Below are positions 52,581 through 60,828 of a DNA stretch of 64,000 nucleotides, piece by piece. The number at the start of each line of letters is the position of its first letter. Positions within the stretch are counted from its first letter, which is position 1. The notes below the pieces were generated by a model that was not told the origin of the DNA, did not search any database, and saw only the letters and a list, made by a program, of their open reading frames with translations. The position numbers were made by a program, and so were the translations under genes. The DNA is taken from NCBI GenBank assembly GCA_963851105.1, contig CAWKNP010000007.1, forward strand, positions 186,001-250,000. The letters run 5' to 3'. This DNA is from DATARN01 sp963851105. Lineage in GTDB: Bacteria; Actinomycetota; Acidimicrobiia; Acidimicrobiales; Palsa-688.

Positions 52581-53252
52581 ATGAGTGACAGTGTCAGCGA
52601 CCCGGTGAGCCAAGCTCCCCGAGAGCCGCTTAAAGTTCTAGAGCGCATCCGGGACCGCAGCGTCGCCCGGCGTCCCCGCCCTGGCGAGGTGTGCGAGTTG
52701 TGCGGGGAGGCGATCCCCGACGAGCACGGCCATCTGGTCGACCTGAAAGTCCGCAACCTGATGTGCGCCTGCCGCCCCTGCTACCTGCTGTTCACCCATG
52801 AGGGCGCAGGCGGCAAGCATTACTTGGCGGTTCCCGATCGCTACATCTACTTCGAGGACTTCTCACTGTCGGCGGCGCAGTGGGACTCCCTCCAGATCCC
52901 TGTCAGCACGGCGTTCTTCTTCGTGAACTCCGAGCTGCAGCGGGTGGCCGCGTTCTACCCGAGCCCCGCCGGCGCGACCGAGTCGCTCCTGTCCCTCGAG
53001 ACCTGGGACGAGGTGGTGGCGGCCAATCCGAGCCTGGCAAGCATCCTTCCCGACGTGGAGGCCTTTCTCGTCCACAAGGACAAGGCCGGCAACAACCCCC
53101 AGTGCTTCCTCGTCCCCATCGACGCCTGTTACGAGTTGGTGGGCGAGATGCGCAAGCTGTGGCGGGGCTTCGACGGCGGTAAGGAAGCCCACGAGGCAAT
53201 GGACGCCTTCTTCAACCGAGTGCGGACGAAGGCAGGGCAGCAGGCAATATGA
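52581..53252 (+). CDS. DUF5947 family protein (hydrogenase-associated)
   Basis: A 223-residue protein with a zinc- or Fe-binding-type cluster near its N-terminus: EVCELCGEAIPDEHGH and LMCACRPCYLLF, giving CxxC and CxCxxC. The rest is alpha/beta without known catalytic motif. DUF5947 proteins are conserved in group 1h hydrogenase operons and have no assigned role. ATG 52581 follows the Nfu-like gene by 10 bases, and its stop overlaps the next start (ATGA). Confidence 0.85.
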   Translation: MSDSVSDPVSQAPREPLKVLERIRDRSVARRPRPGEVCELCGEAIPDEHGHLVDLKVRNLMCACRPCYLLFTHEGAGGKHYLAVPDRYIYFEDFSLSAAQWDSLQIPVSTAFFFVNSELQRVAAFYPSPAGATESLLSLETWDEVVAANPSLASILPDVEAFLVHKDKAGNNPQCFLVPIDACYELVGEMRKLWRGFDGGKEAHEAMDAFFNRVRTKAGQQAI

Positions 53253-53902
53253 GTTCGCTGGATTTCGAGGTTCTCGGTGCCAAGGCGCAGCCCTACGCGG
53301 CTGTCCCGACGATCATGTTCAAGATCCGGGTGACCGAGGCGTCGGGGTATTACGTCCACGCCGTGGCGTTGCGGTGCCAGATCATGATCGAGCCTCAGAA
53401 GCGCAACTACAACAGCGACGAGCATGGTCGGCTGTATGAGCTGTTCGACGAGCCCAAGCGCTGGGGCCAGACGCTCAAGCCCTTCTTGTGGACGCACACC
53501 GGGGCGGTCATCCCCCGCTTCGACGGCACCACCGAGTTCGAGTTGCCGATGACGGCGACCTACGACTTCGAGGTCGCGGGCAACAAGTACCTCCACAGCG
53601 TCCGCGACGGTGAGATCCCGCTGCAGCTCATGTTCTCGGGGACGTTCTTCACCAACGGGGACAACGACTCACCGAATCACGGCTTCGCGGCGGAACCGAT
53701 CGGTTGGAACAAGGATCGCTCGTTCAAGATGCCTGCCCGGGTGTGGCACGACTGCATGGACATGTACTTCCCGAACAGTGGTTGGATCAAGGCGCGCAAG
53801 GAGACGATCGACCTATTGACGAAGTACAAGGTCAGCAAGGCTCTCCCCACGTGGGAGGACGCCTTCGAGGCCCTGCTCAAGCAGGCGGGAGAAGAGGTAT
53901 GA
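53249..53902 (+). CDS. DUF6084 family protein (hydrogenase-associated)
   Basis: A 217-residue protein starting SSLDFEVLGAKAQPYAAVPT, with VHAVALRCQIMIEPQKRNYN (about residue 32) and a GSGTFF-like strand (ELPMTATYDFEVAGNKYL). The pattern suggests a beta-sandwich. DUF6084 members are found in hydrogenase 1h loci, where they may help assembly or bind the complex; the function is unknown. Both ends overlap neighbours by 4 bases, so translation is tightly coupled. Confidence 0.85.
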   Translation: MSSLDFEVLGAKAQPYAAVPTIMFKIRVTEASGYYVHAVALRCQIMIEPQKRNYNSDEHGRLYELFDEPKRWGQTLKPFLWTHTGAVIPRFDGTTEFELPMTATYDFEVAGNKYLHSVRDGEIPLQLMFSGTFFTNGDNDSPNHGFAAEPIGWNKDRSFKMPARVWHDCMDMYFPNSGWIKARKETIDLLTKYKVSKALPTWEDAFEALLKQAGEEV

Positions 53903-55503
53903 CGCCCGCCGCCACCCTGACCGAGAAAATGGCGTCGCGCTTCGCGACCGCCAGTGGCGTTGCCGATACCGTCCTGTACGAGGGGTACATCCTGTACCCG
54001 TACCACGCCACCAATGGGAAGAACCATGGCGGCGTGCGCTTCCAGTGGGGCGTACTGGTCCCGCCGTCGTGGCTCGCCAATGACTCCTGTGAGCGCACGA
54101 CCATGCGGACCGAACTCATCGTGGATCCCGGCCAGGAGCCGCAACTGGCAGTTCGCCTCCGCTTCCTGCAGCTCCAGCATCGGGCGCTCGAAGAGGCCGA
54201 CGAGGCCTCCGAGGGCGGATTCCGGTGGACCGACAAGCTCCAGGTGGGCGACCGGGTCTGGATGGAATGGGACGAGGCCATCGAGCGCGAGATCGACCTG
54301 GCAGTCATCTCCCTGCTCCCGGTCGACGAGGCGTCGGTCACGATCCCCCTCGTCTTCCCCGCGACCTCCGAGACCGAGATCGTCACCGAGGACGAAGCCG
54401 ACCCCCACAGCGAGGTGCGGGGCCGCATCGTGCGCAGCACCGAGGACGTGAGTGGCGAGGCCCGGGTCACCATCAGCTGGGCCGACGGTCCCGGTGTACT
54501 GGTGAAGGTGTCCATCGAAGTCGAGAACACGACGGAGTGGACCGTGAGCGGCGCTCGCGAGGACGTCATGCGCCGGTCGCTTATCGCCGTGCACACCTTG
54601 GGTGCGCTCGAAGACGGAGCCTTCTGCTCGGTGTTCGATCCTCCCGACCACGCCGTCGATGCCGTCGCCGGGTGTCACAGCGTGGCTTCCTACGCCGTGC
54701 TGGTCGGCAAACCGGGCGCTACCGACCTGGTCCTGGCGTCGCCCATCATCCTGTACGACTATCCCGCCATTGCGCCCGAGAGCGACGGCGATTTCCACGA
54801 CGGCTGCGAGATCGACGAGATACTGGCGCTTCGGGTCCTTACTCTGACCGAGGAAGAGAAGGCCGAGGCCCGGGGCACCGATCCCCGTGCCCGAGCCATC
54901 ATCGACCGCTGCGACAACATGGAAGAAGGCTCGTGGGACAAGCTCCACGGCACGATGCGCGACATCCGCAGCATCGAAGCCGAGGCGATGGGCGTCGACC
55001 CGGAGGAGCCTGCGGCCGTGCCGTGGCTGGACCCGGTGGTCGATGCCTCGTTCGACCCGTGGACCGACACCGTGATCATCCGCGACGTCGAGATCGGCAA
55101 GGGATCGCGGGTGCGACTCGTGCCCAGCCACCGCGCTGACGTCCACGACATCTTCCTCGCCGGTATGACGGCGACGGTGGCGGGCATCTTTCACGACGTC
55201 GACGGCGGCTTCCACGTCGCGGTGACCGTCGACGGAGACCCGGCCACCGAGGTTTACGAATTCCAGGGCCGCTTCTACTACTTCCACCCCGACGAGATCG
55301 AACCCCTCACCGAAGCCGAGGCCGATGCCGTCGGCCAGGCGGAGGCCATCGCCAATGCCGGCCGCGAGGTGGACACCCCGGGAAGGCTCGACCGGGGGAT
55401 GGAAGACTTCGATTTTCCCACCATCGTCGGCGACGGCGGGATGGGAAAAAAGGGTGGCGAGGAGCCGGCGCCGAGTGCCCCCGCCGGCGAGGCGACGACA
55501 TGA
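53899..55503 (+). CDS. 534-residue hydrogenase-associated protein, unknown
   Basis: The start at 53899 overlaps the DUF6084 stop (ATGA). It begins TPAATLTEKMASRFATASGV, followed by VADTVLYEGYILYPYHATNG and a mixed alpha/beta body with very acidic stretches. A late segment (RVRLVPSHRADVHDIFLAGM) and a C-terminal Gly-rich tail (GDGGMGKKGGEEPAPSAPA) are notable. I do not recognise a fold or active site. Proteins with similar starts occur in group 1h operons. The stop overlaps the protease start (ATGA). It may be a large scaffold or complex-assembly protein. Confidence 0.75.
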   Translation: MTPAATLTEKMASRFATASGVADTVLYEGYILYPYHATNGKNHGGVRFQWGVLVPPSWLANDSCERTTMRTELIVDPGQEPQLAVRLRFLQLQHRALEEADEASEGGFRWTDKLQVGDRVWMEWDEAIEREIDLAVISLLPVDEASVTIPLVFPATSETEIVTEDEADPHSEVRGRIVRSTEDVSGEARVTISWADGPGVLVKVSIEVENTTEWTVSGAREDVMRRSLIAVHTLGALEDGAFCSVFDPPDHAVDAVAGCHSVASYAVLVGKPGATDLVLASPIILYDYPAIAPESDGDFHDGCEIDEILALRVLTLTEEEKAEARGTDPRARAIIDRCDNMEEGSWDKLHGTMRDIRSIEAEAMGVDPEEPAAVPWLDPVVDASFDPWTDTVIIRDVEIGKGSRVRLVPSHRADVHDIFLAGMTATVAGIFHDVDGGFHVAVTVDGDPATEVYEFQGRFYYFHPDEIEPLTEAEADAVGQAEAIANAGREVDTPGRLDRGMEDFDFPTIVGDGGMGKKGGEEPAPSAPAGEATT

Positions 55504-56039
55504 GCCCCCGCATCATGTGCGCGGGGATCGGCAACATTTTTTTCAGCGATGACGGCTTCGGCGTCGAGGTGGCCAACCGTTTGGCCGCGATGCCGTTGCC
55601 CGATTGCGTCCGAGTCGAGGACTACGGCATCCGTGGGGTGCACCTCGCGTACGACCTGATGGATGGGTACGACGCGCTCGTCATCATCGATGCCATGCCG
55701 ATGGGTGACGAACCCCCCGGGACGGTCGTATTGCTCGAACCCGACGTGCCGCCGCCGGCTTCACATGGTGAAGACGACGATGTCGTGCCGGTGATGGACG
55801 CTCACACCATGAGCCCACTTGTGGTGTTGACGACTTTGGCTAATCTCGGTGGTTCCGTCGATCGGATACTGGTAGTTGGGTGCCAGCCGGCGACAATCGA
55901 GGAAGGGATGGGCCTCTCGGAACCGGTAGCTTCGGCTGTCGACCGAGCTGTTGAGATGGTGAGCGAGTTGCTCACTGAGTTGGTGGGCGACCTGCTCACC
56001 GACGTGTGCCAACCTGCTGGAAGGGAGACCAGAACATGA
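55500..56039 (+). CDS. hupD: Hydrogenase maturation protease
   Basis: A 179-residue HupD/HyaD-type endopeptidase that cuts the C-terminal peptide from the nickel-loaded large subunit. The family motif is CAGIGNIFFSDDGFGVEVAN (Asp17/Asp18). Two more nickel-sensing sites are YDALVIIDAMPMGDEPP and VMDAHTMSPLVVL (His). The target is the hhyL C-terminus after His568. It overlaps the gene before and the tiny gene after, within the operon. Confidence 0.93.
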   Translation: MSPRIMCAGIGNIFFSDDGFGVEVANRLAAMPLPDCVRVEDYGIRGVHLAYDLMDGYDALVIIDAMPMGDEPPGTVVLLEPDVPPPASHGEDDDVVPVMDAHTMSPLVVLTTLANLGGSVDRILVVGCQPATIEEGMGLSEPVASAVDRAVEMVSELLTELVGDLLTDVCQPAGRETRT

Positions 56040-56140
56040 TCCGACGTTTGATGATGTCATTGGTGTTTGCACTGATGGCCGCAGTAGTTGTGAAGTCGCT
56101 GCCTGACATCGCGCGTTACCTGAAGATCCGGGAGATGTGA
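56036..56140 (+). CDS. 34-residue single-pass membrane protein (DUF6893-like)
   Basis: A tiny gene overlapping the protease stop (ATGA) with GGGAG upstream. The product has one membrane segment (LMMSLVFALMAAVVVKSL) and the tail DIARYLKIREM, which matches the DUF6893 pattern of small actinobacterial membrane proteins. It may be a hydrogenase assembly or anchoring peptide. The close relative downstream (56142) makes a pair. Confidence 0.7.
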   Translation: MIRRLMMSLVFALMAAVVVKSLPDIARYLKIREM

Positions 56141-56141
56141 C

Positions 56142-56261
56142 ATGAGCATCCTCGGCCTGATTTTCCTCGTCATCCTCGCGCTGGTCGTGGTGTTTATCCT
56201 CGTCCTACTCGCGGCTTCGATGTCCAGCATCTCCCGGTACAGCCGAATCCGGAAGATGTAA
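56142..56261 (+). CDS. 39-residue single-pass membrane protein, paired with the previous one
   Basis: Directly after the first tiny gene, an ATG opens a 39-residue product with a long hydrophobic span (LIFLVILALVVVFILVLLAA) and the tail SISRYSRIRKM. The tail resembles that of its neighbour (RYLKIREM). Two such peptides in a row inside a hydrogenase operon suggest a membrane anchor or complex subunit. A ribosome-binding site is faint (GGGAG within the end of the first gene). Confidence 0.65.
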   Translation: MSILGLIFLVILALVVVFILVLLAASMSSISRYSRIRKM

Positions 56262-56286
56262 TCGTCAACATGGAAAGGCAAGTCCA

Positions 56287-56586
56287 ATGTGCCTAGGGAT
56301 TCCTGGCCAAGTAACGGAGATGCTCGATCATGAGCACCTCGCCCGGGTCGATGTAGCCGGTGTAGGCCGGATCATCAATATCGGATTGCTGGAGGATGAG
56401 ACGGTCATCCCCGGCGACTGGGTCCTCATCCACGTCGGCTTCGCCATGTCCAAGATTGACGAGGAAGAAGCTGAGCAGGCGATGGCAGGGCTTCAAATGA
56501 TGGGCGAGGCATACACCGACGAGATGACGGCGATGTCGTCATCGAGTGTCACGACCAATACAGGAGGGAACGCATGGCAGCGATAG
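56287..56586 (+). CDS. hypC: Hydrogenase maturation factor HypC
   Basis: A 99-residue HypC/HupF chaperone with the invariant N-terminus MCLGIPGQVTEM (Cys2 binds iron) and the GDWVLIHVGFAMSKIDEEEA motif. It carries the Fe(CN)2CO unit with HypD during cofactor assembly. The stop overlaps the start of the next gene. Confidence 0.95.
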   Translation: MCLGIPGQVTEMLDHEHLARVDVAGVGRIINIGLLEDETVIPGDWVLIHVGFAMSKIDEEEAEQAMAGLQMMGEAYTDEMTAMSSSSVTTNTGGNAWQR

Positions 56587-56816
56587 TGGGGCTGATCATT
56601 GGCTACCTGCTAGGTACGCGAGCTGGGGACAAGGGTCACGAGGAGCTCACCGACTCGTGGCGCACCATCACCACGTCGCAGGGATTCCGGGACATGCTCG
56701 GGGGACTGTTTGCCCTGATGGGCGAGTTCCTGAACCGTGGTCGTGGCGCTCTGGCCCAAAAGCTCCAGACACCTGAGATCGAAGCCCGCTCACGCGAGCT
56801 CGAGCAGGCGGCTTAA
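56574..56816 (+). CDS. 80-residue GYLLG-motif protein (paralogue A)
   Basis: A small protein that begins MAAIVGLIIGYLLGTRAGDK, a short membrane-associated segment with the pattern GYLLGxxAG. It then reads DSWRTITTSQGFRDMLGGLF and a helical tail. The start overlaps the end of hypC, after CAGGAGGGAACGC. Two related small proteins follow (58067 and 63276), so it belongs to a local family. A YtxH-like character is possible, but the function is unknown. Confidence 0.75.
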   Translation: MAAIVGLIIGYLLGTRAGDKGHEELTDSWRTITTSQGFRDMLGGLFALMGEFLNRGRGALAQKLQTPEIEARSRELEQAA

Positions 56817-56822
56817 AGCAAG

Positions 56823-57950
56823 ATGCGCTTCGTCGACGAGTACCGTGATCCCGCCGCCGCGCGGGCCTTGGTGGGACGGATCACCGAGCTGGCCGGCGAC
56901 GACCATTTCAAGTTCATGGAGGTGTGCGGGGGCCACACCCATACCATCTACCGGCACGGAATCGAGCACGTTCTGCCGTCCAGCGTCGAACTGGTTCACG
57001 GCCCGGGCTGCCCGGTGTGTGTCATCCCGATGGGGCGTGTCGATGACGCTATAGCGGTTTCTGAAAACCCGGGCGTCATCTTCACGTCTTTCGGGGACAT
57101 GATGCGAGTCCCAGGCAGCAACGGCAACCTGCTCGAGGCGAAGGCCCGTGGCGCGGACATTCGGTTCGTGTACTCGCCACTTGACGCCCTGCGCATTGCC
57201 ATGGAGCATCCCGACCGCGAGGTTGTCTTCTTCGCGGTCGGCTTCGAGACCACCGCTCCCTCCACCGCCCTCACGTTGCTGAAGGCCAAGGAGCACGGCG
57301 TCACGAACTTCAGCGTGTTCTGTAACCACGTGACCATCGTCCCGCCCATCAAGGCGATCCTCGAGTCCCCGGACTTGCGCCTCGATGGCTTCTTGGGACC
57401 AGGCCACGTGTCGACGGTGATTGGTCAGCGCCCGTATCGCTTCGTCACGTCGCAGTACGGCAAGCCGCTGGTGACCGCCGGATTCGAACCACTCGACATC
57501 CTCCAGGCGATCGCCATGCTGCTCCAGCAGATCCGCGACGGTCGCTGCGAGATCGAGAACCAGTACACCCGCGTCGTGCGTGACGAAGGCAACCCCCGTG
57601 CGCTGGCAGTCCTCGGGGAGGTGTTCGAGCTCCGGCCGCATTTCGAGTGGCGGGGACTCGGATTCATCTCCCAGAGCGCACTGAAGCTGCGTCCGGAGTT
57701 CGCCGACTTTGATGCCGAGCTCAAGTTCCACGTTCCTGGTGTCCGGGTCGCCGACCCCAAGGCTTGCCAGTGCGGCGAGGTGCTGAAGGGCGTCATCAAG
57801 CCTTGGGAGTGCAAAGTGTTCGGCACCGCGTGCACACCAGAGACTCCGATCGGGACCTGCATGGTCTCCTCGGAGGGGGCGTGCGCGGCGTACTACAACT
57901 TCGGTCGCCTCCATCGGGAAGCGGCTGTCACGTTGGGTCGCCGAGCCTAG
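56823..57950 (+). CDS. hypD: Hydrogenase maturation factor HypD
   Basis: A 375-residue [4Fe-4S] protein that, with HypC and HypE, builds the Fe(CN)2CO cofactor. Conserved parts are KFMEVCGGHTHTIYRHGIE (Cys for iron), HGPGCPVCVIPMGRVDDAIA, FFAVGFETTAPSTALTLL, and the C-terminal cluster site CQCGEVLKGVIKPWECKVFG with TACTPETPIGTCMVSSEGAC. It begins 6 bases after the small GYLLG gene. HypE, HypF and HypAB are not in the window and must be elsewhere. Confidence 0.96.
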   Translation: MRFVDEYRDPAAARALVGRITELAGDDHFKFMEVCGGHTHTIYRHGIEHVLPSSVELVHGPGCPVCVIPMGRVDDAIAVSENPGVIFTSFGDMMRVPGSNGNLLEAKARGADIRFVYSPLDALRIAMEHPDREVVFFAVGFETTAPSTALTLLKAKEHGVTNFSVFCNHVTIVPPIKAILESPDLRLDGFLGPGHVSTVIGQRPYRFVTSQYGKPLVTAGFEPLDILQAIAMLLQQIRDGRCEIENQYTRVVRDEGNPRALAVLGEVFELRPHFEWRGLGFISQSALKLRPEFADFDAELKFHVPGVRVADPKACQCGEVLKGVIKPWECKVFGTACTPETPIGTCMVSSEGACAAYYNFGRLHREAAVTLGRRA

Positions 57951-58066
57951 AACACGCAGTTCGACTCAAAACTCGCATTCTGTACAGAGATGGACAAGAC
58001 TGTGGGGCGCCGCGCTGCGGTGGACCTGCTGAGTAACCCACTCGCAAGATGGAGAGGAGCAGGGAC

Positions 58067-58411
58067 GTGGAAGTTCTGGCAGGTTTTGTGCTGGGGTATC
58101 TCCTAGGCAGTGAGGCCGGTGGCCAAGGTGTCGGGGTCATGAAGGACGCGTTGGGATCAGTGGCTGGCTCTGGTGACATCCAGTCGATGATGTCGGGCGG
58201 AATGTCGACGGCCAATGGGGTCATCGGTGGACTGTTCAGCGGTGGGGGTTCGGTCAAGACAGCTATCAGCGATATGGCTGCCTCGGACGAGGTAAGAGGA
58301 ATGGTCACCGCGGGATTCTCGACTGCGCAAGGACTGGTCATGAGTCTGGTCGGGCGCGGGACGGAGCTCGTTTCACAGCAGCGGGGCAAAGGGCTCCGGC
58401 TGGTTATCTGA
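58067..58411 (+). CDS. 114-residue GYLLG-motif protein (paralogue B)
   Basis: GTG 58067, after GGAGAGGAGCAGGG, opens MEVLAGFVLGYLLGSEAGGQ. A Gly/Ser-rich central part (QSMMSGGMSTANGVIGGLFS) follows, then MAASDEVRGMVTAGFSTAQG. It shares the GYLLG start and the SDEVRGM-like element with the proteins at 56574 and 63276. The longer reading from ATG 58049 starts before the ribosome-binding site. The function is unknown; the location between hypD and cbbL suggests a role in the hydrogenase/RuBisCO system. Confidence 0.7.
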   Translation: MEVLAGFVLGYLLGSEAGGQGVGVMKDALGSVAGSGDIQSMMSGGMSTANGVIGGLFSGGGSVKTAISDMAASDEVRGMVTAGFSTAQGLVMSLVGRGTELVSQQRGKGLRLVI

Positions 58412-58434
58412 ACGAAAGGCGAGGGAGAGAGGAA

Positions 58435-58659
58435 ATGGCCGACATCTTCGAGACTGTCATTGGAATGGCCGAGCCGGCGCTGAAGATAGTCGGCGGCTTC
58501 GTGGGAGAGGTGCAAGCGACGGTGCAGAAGGTGATCAACAACGCCGTTGCCGAAGCCCTCAAGGCATCGGGCGCAGGAGCGGCAGCTGCCGCTCCTGAGG
58601 CACCTGCGCCTGCGCCCGCCGCTGGACGGGTCCGCCCGCTGCGCGCACCCGGCCGGTAA
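58435..58659 (+). CDS. 74-residue amphipathic protein
   Basis: A small protein with a good ribosome-binding site (GAGGGAGAGAGGAA). It starts MADIFETVIGMAEPALKIVG and continues with an amphipathic helix (VQATVQKVINNAVAEALKAS), then an Ala/Pro-rich, basic tail. No family is recognised. It may associate with membranes or with the enzymes nearby. It is the last gene before the terminator that precedes cbbL. Confidence 0.6.
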   Translation: MADIFETVIGMAEPALKIVGGFVGEVQATVQKVINNAVAEALKASGAGAAAAAPEAPAPAPAAGRVRPLRAPGR

Positions 58660-58731
58660 CACCCGGGCGGGCCGTGGGGCTTCGGCCTCTGCCCTCGCCC
58701 TCGACCGTCCCAGGGGCACCAATTGTCGTTG

Positions 58732-58765
58732 TGGCCTGACCGGTGAAGGCTCGCCGGTCAGGCCA
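58732..58765 (+). terminator. Terminator of the hydrogenase operon
   Basis: TGGCCTGACCGG / CCGGTCAGGCCA form a perfect 12-base stem with a 10-base loop, followed by TTTCG. It separates the hydrogenase transcript from cbbL. Confidence 0.8.
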
Positions 58766-58795
58766 TTTCGCGTCCCTTCCCTCGTTCTTGTATAA

Positions 58796-58859
58796 CCATA
58801 TAGCTATGGATCGCTGGGAATTCGTATTGGACGGTCTATGAACGCCGCGGCACTATAAA
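58796..58859 (+). promoter_or_regulatory. cbb promoter region with short palindrome
   Basis: CCATATAGCTATGG (58796-58809) has 5-base inverted arms around TAGC. TTGGAC (58827-58832) and TATAAA (58854-58859) are 21 bases apart, longer than usual, so the exact promoter is uncertain. The AT-rich stretch before cbbL is a clear break from the GC-rich background and a likely place of regulation. Confidence 0.45.
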
Positions 58860-58906
58860 GGGGACACGACAGAAGCAGTACAGCCATTCGAACCCTGGGA
58901 GGCTTC

Positions 58907-60382
58907 ATGGCAGATGGCAGCGGTAACGGCAAGCAGGGTCAGCAACAGCTGGAAGGCGAGAAGCGCTGGGGCGCCGGCGTCATCCCCTACGCCAAGATGG
59001 GCTACTGGGAGCCGGATTATGTTCCCAAAGACACTGACGTGCTCTCGGCCCACCGCATCACGCCGCAGGCGGGCGTGGACCCGATCGAGGCGGCGGCCGC
59101 CGTGGCCGGTGAGTCGTCGACTGCCACTTGGACAGTGGTGTGGACCGACCGCCTGACCAACTACAAGCAGTACCAGGCCAAGGCGTACCGGGTCGACAAG
59201 GTCCCCGGTGACAACGACCAGTACATCGCCTACATCGCCCATGACATCGACCTGTTCGAGGAGGGGTCGATCCCCAACCTCACGGCGTCGATCATCGGAA
59301 ACGTGTTCGGCTTCAAGGCACTGAAGGCCCTGCGCCTCGAGGACATGCGCATCCCCCGCACCTACCTGAAGACCTTCCAAGGACCGCCCCACGGGATCGT
59401 CATGGAGCGGGAGTACGTCAACAAATTCGGTCGCCCCTTCCTCGGGGCCACCATCAAGCCCAAGCTGGGCCTTTCGGCCAAGAACTATGGCCGGGTGGTC
59501 TACGAGGCTCTCCGAGGTGGCCTCGACTTCACCAAGGACGATGAGAACATCAACAGCCAGCCGTTCATGCGCTGGCGTGACCGCTTCCTTTACTCCATCG
59601 AAGGGGTCAACCGGGCCAACGAGATGTCCGGCGAGGTCAAGGGTCACTACATGAACGTGACCGCCGCCACCATGGAGGACATCTACGAGCGGGCCGAGTT
59701 CGCCAAGTCGCTCGGCAGCCCCATCATCATGATCGACCTGGTCATCGGCTATACCGCCATGACCTCGATCTCCAAGTGGGCCCGGGCCAACGGCATGCTG
59801 CTCCACCTGCACCGGGCCGGACACGGGACCTACACCCGCCAGAAGAACCACGGGGTCAGCTTCCGGGTCATCTCCAAGTGGGTGCGGATGATGGGTGTGG
59901 ACCACGTCCATGCCGGCACCGTGGTGGGCAAGCTGGAGGGTGATCCCAGCATGATCGCCGGGTACTACGACACCCTGCGGCTCGACCATACCCCGGTCGA
60001 CCCGGTCAAGGGCCTGTACTTCGACCAGGAGTGGGGCTCGATGCCCGGCGTCATGCCGGTCGCGTCGGGTGGTATCCACGCCGGCCAGATGCACCAGTTG
60101 CTCCATTACCTCGGTGAGGATGTCGTGCTCCAGTTCGGCGGCGGCACCATCGGCCACCCCATGGGGATCGCGGCGGGCGCCGAGGCCAACCGGGTCGCCC
60201 TTGAGGGGATGGTCAAGGCCCGCAACGAGGGCGTTGACTACATGGCCGAGGGTGAGCAGATCCTGAAGAACCTGGCCAAGAAGAATCAGGCCCTGCAGGT
60301 CGCCCTCGACATCTGGGGCGACATCAGCTTCAACTACGAGTCCACCGACACATCCGACGTCGTGCCCACCCCGACGGCCTGA
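58907..60382 (+). CDS. cbbL: RuBisCO large subunit, red-type form I
   Basis: A 491-residue catalytic subunit that carboxylates ribulose 1,5-bisphosphate. Active-site residues are visible: Lys184 in TIKPKLGLS, Lys210 in GGLDFTKDDEN (the lysine carbamylated for activation, exactly 26 residues later as in plant RuBisCO), His302 in HLHRAGHGTYTRQ, the loop-6 Lys in TVVGKLEGD, and SGGIHAG. HRAGHGTYTRQKNHG and the following sequence are typical of the red lineage (forms IC/ID/IE), in accord with cbbX downstream. The context (actinobacterium with group 1h hydrogenase) points to form IE; a tree would be needed to confirm. Confidence 0.97.
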   Translation: MADGSGNGKQGQQQLEGEKRWGAGVIPYAKMGYWEPDYVPKDTDVLSAHRITPQAGVDPIEAAAAVAGESSTATWTVVWTDRLTNYKQYQAKAYRVDKVPGDNDQYIAYIAHDIDLFEEGSIPNLTASIIGNVFGFKALKALRLEDMRIPRTYLKTFQGPPHGIVMEREYVNKFGRPFLGATIKPKLGLSAKNYGRVVYEALRGGLDFTKDDENINSQPFMRWRDRFLYSIEGVNRANEMSGEVKGHYMNVTAATMEDIYERAEFAKSLGSPIIMIDLVIGYTAMTSISKWARANGMLLHLHRAGHGTYTRQKNHGVSFRVISKWVRMMGVDHVHAGTVVGKLEGDPSMIAGYYDTLRLDHTPVDPVKGLYFDQEWGSMPGVMPVASGGIHAGQMHQLLHYLGEDVVLQFGGGTIGHPMGIAAGAEANRVALEGMVKARNEGVDYMAEGEQILKNLAKKNQALQVALDIWGDISFNYESTDTSDVVPTPTA

Positions 60383-60393
60383 CAGGAGCGACG

Positions 60394-60828
60394 ATGAAAA
60401 TCACCCAGGGAGCGTTCTCGTTCCTACCGGAGTTGACCGACGAAGAGATCACCAAGCAGGTCGAGTACTGCATCAACAACAGATGGGCGCTCGCGATCGA
60501 GTTCACCGACGACCCCCACCCTCGCAACCCCCTGTGGGAAATGTGGGACCTACCCATGTTCGACGCCAACGACGCGTCGGCGGTCGTGTTCGAGATGAAC
60601 AAGTGCCGAGAGGCCTACCCCAACCACTACATCAAGGTCATCGCCTACGACCCGAGCCCGGGTCGCGCGACGACCGGATTGGACTTCATCGTCAATCGTC
60701 CCTCGTCGGAGCCGGGCTTCCGCCTGGATCGCCAGGAGGCAAATGACCGTCACATCAACTACACGCTGCACTCCTACGCGGTGGAGAAGCCCCACGGCGA
60801 GCGGTACCAGGAGAACGGCTCGAAATGA
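60394..60828 (+). CDS. cbbS: RuBisCO small subunit, red-type
   Basis: The 144-residue small subunit that completes the L8S8 enzyme. It starts KITQGAFSFLPELTDEEITK and contains NNRWALAIEFTDDPHPRNPL and PLWEMWDLPMFD. The length, longer than green-type subunits, and the C-terminal extension (YTLHSYAVEKPHGERYQENG) are the hallmark of red-type small subunits. It lies 11 bases after cbbL with a GGAGCGACG ribosome-binding site, and its stop overlaps the cbbX start. Confidence 0.96.
   Translation: MKITQGAFSFLPELTDEEITKQVEYCINNRWALAIEFTDDPHPRNPLWEMWDLPMFDANDASAVVFEMNKCREAYPNHYIKVIAYDPSPGRATTGLDFIVNRPSSEPGFRLDRQEANDRHINYTLHSYAVEKPHGERYQENGSK

Noticed and set aside
53677..55287. Reverse frame of 536 codons opposite the hydrogenase accessory gene
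   Set aside because: The forward frame is linked by ATGA overlaps on both sides; the reverse frame has no start context and no family.
58853..60157. Reverse frame of 434 codons opposite cbbL
   Set aside because: Antisense to RuBisCO with no motif.
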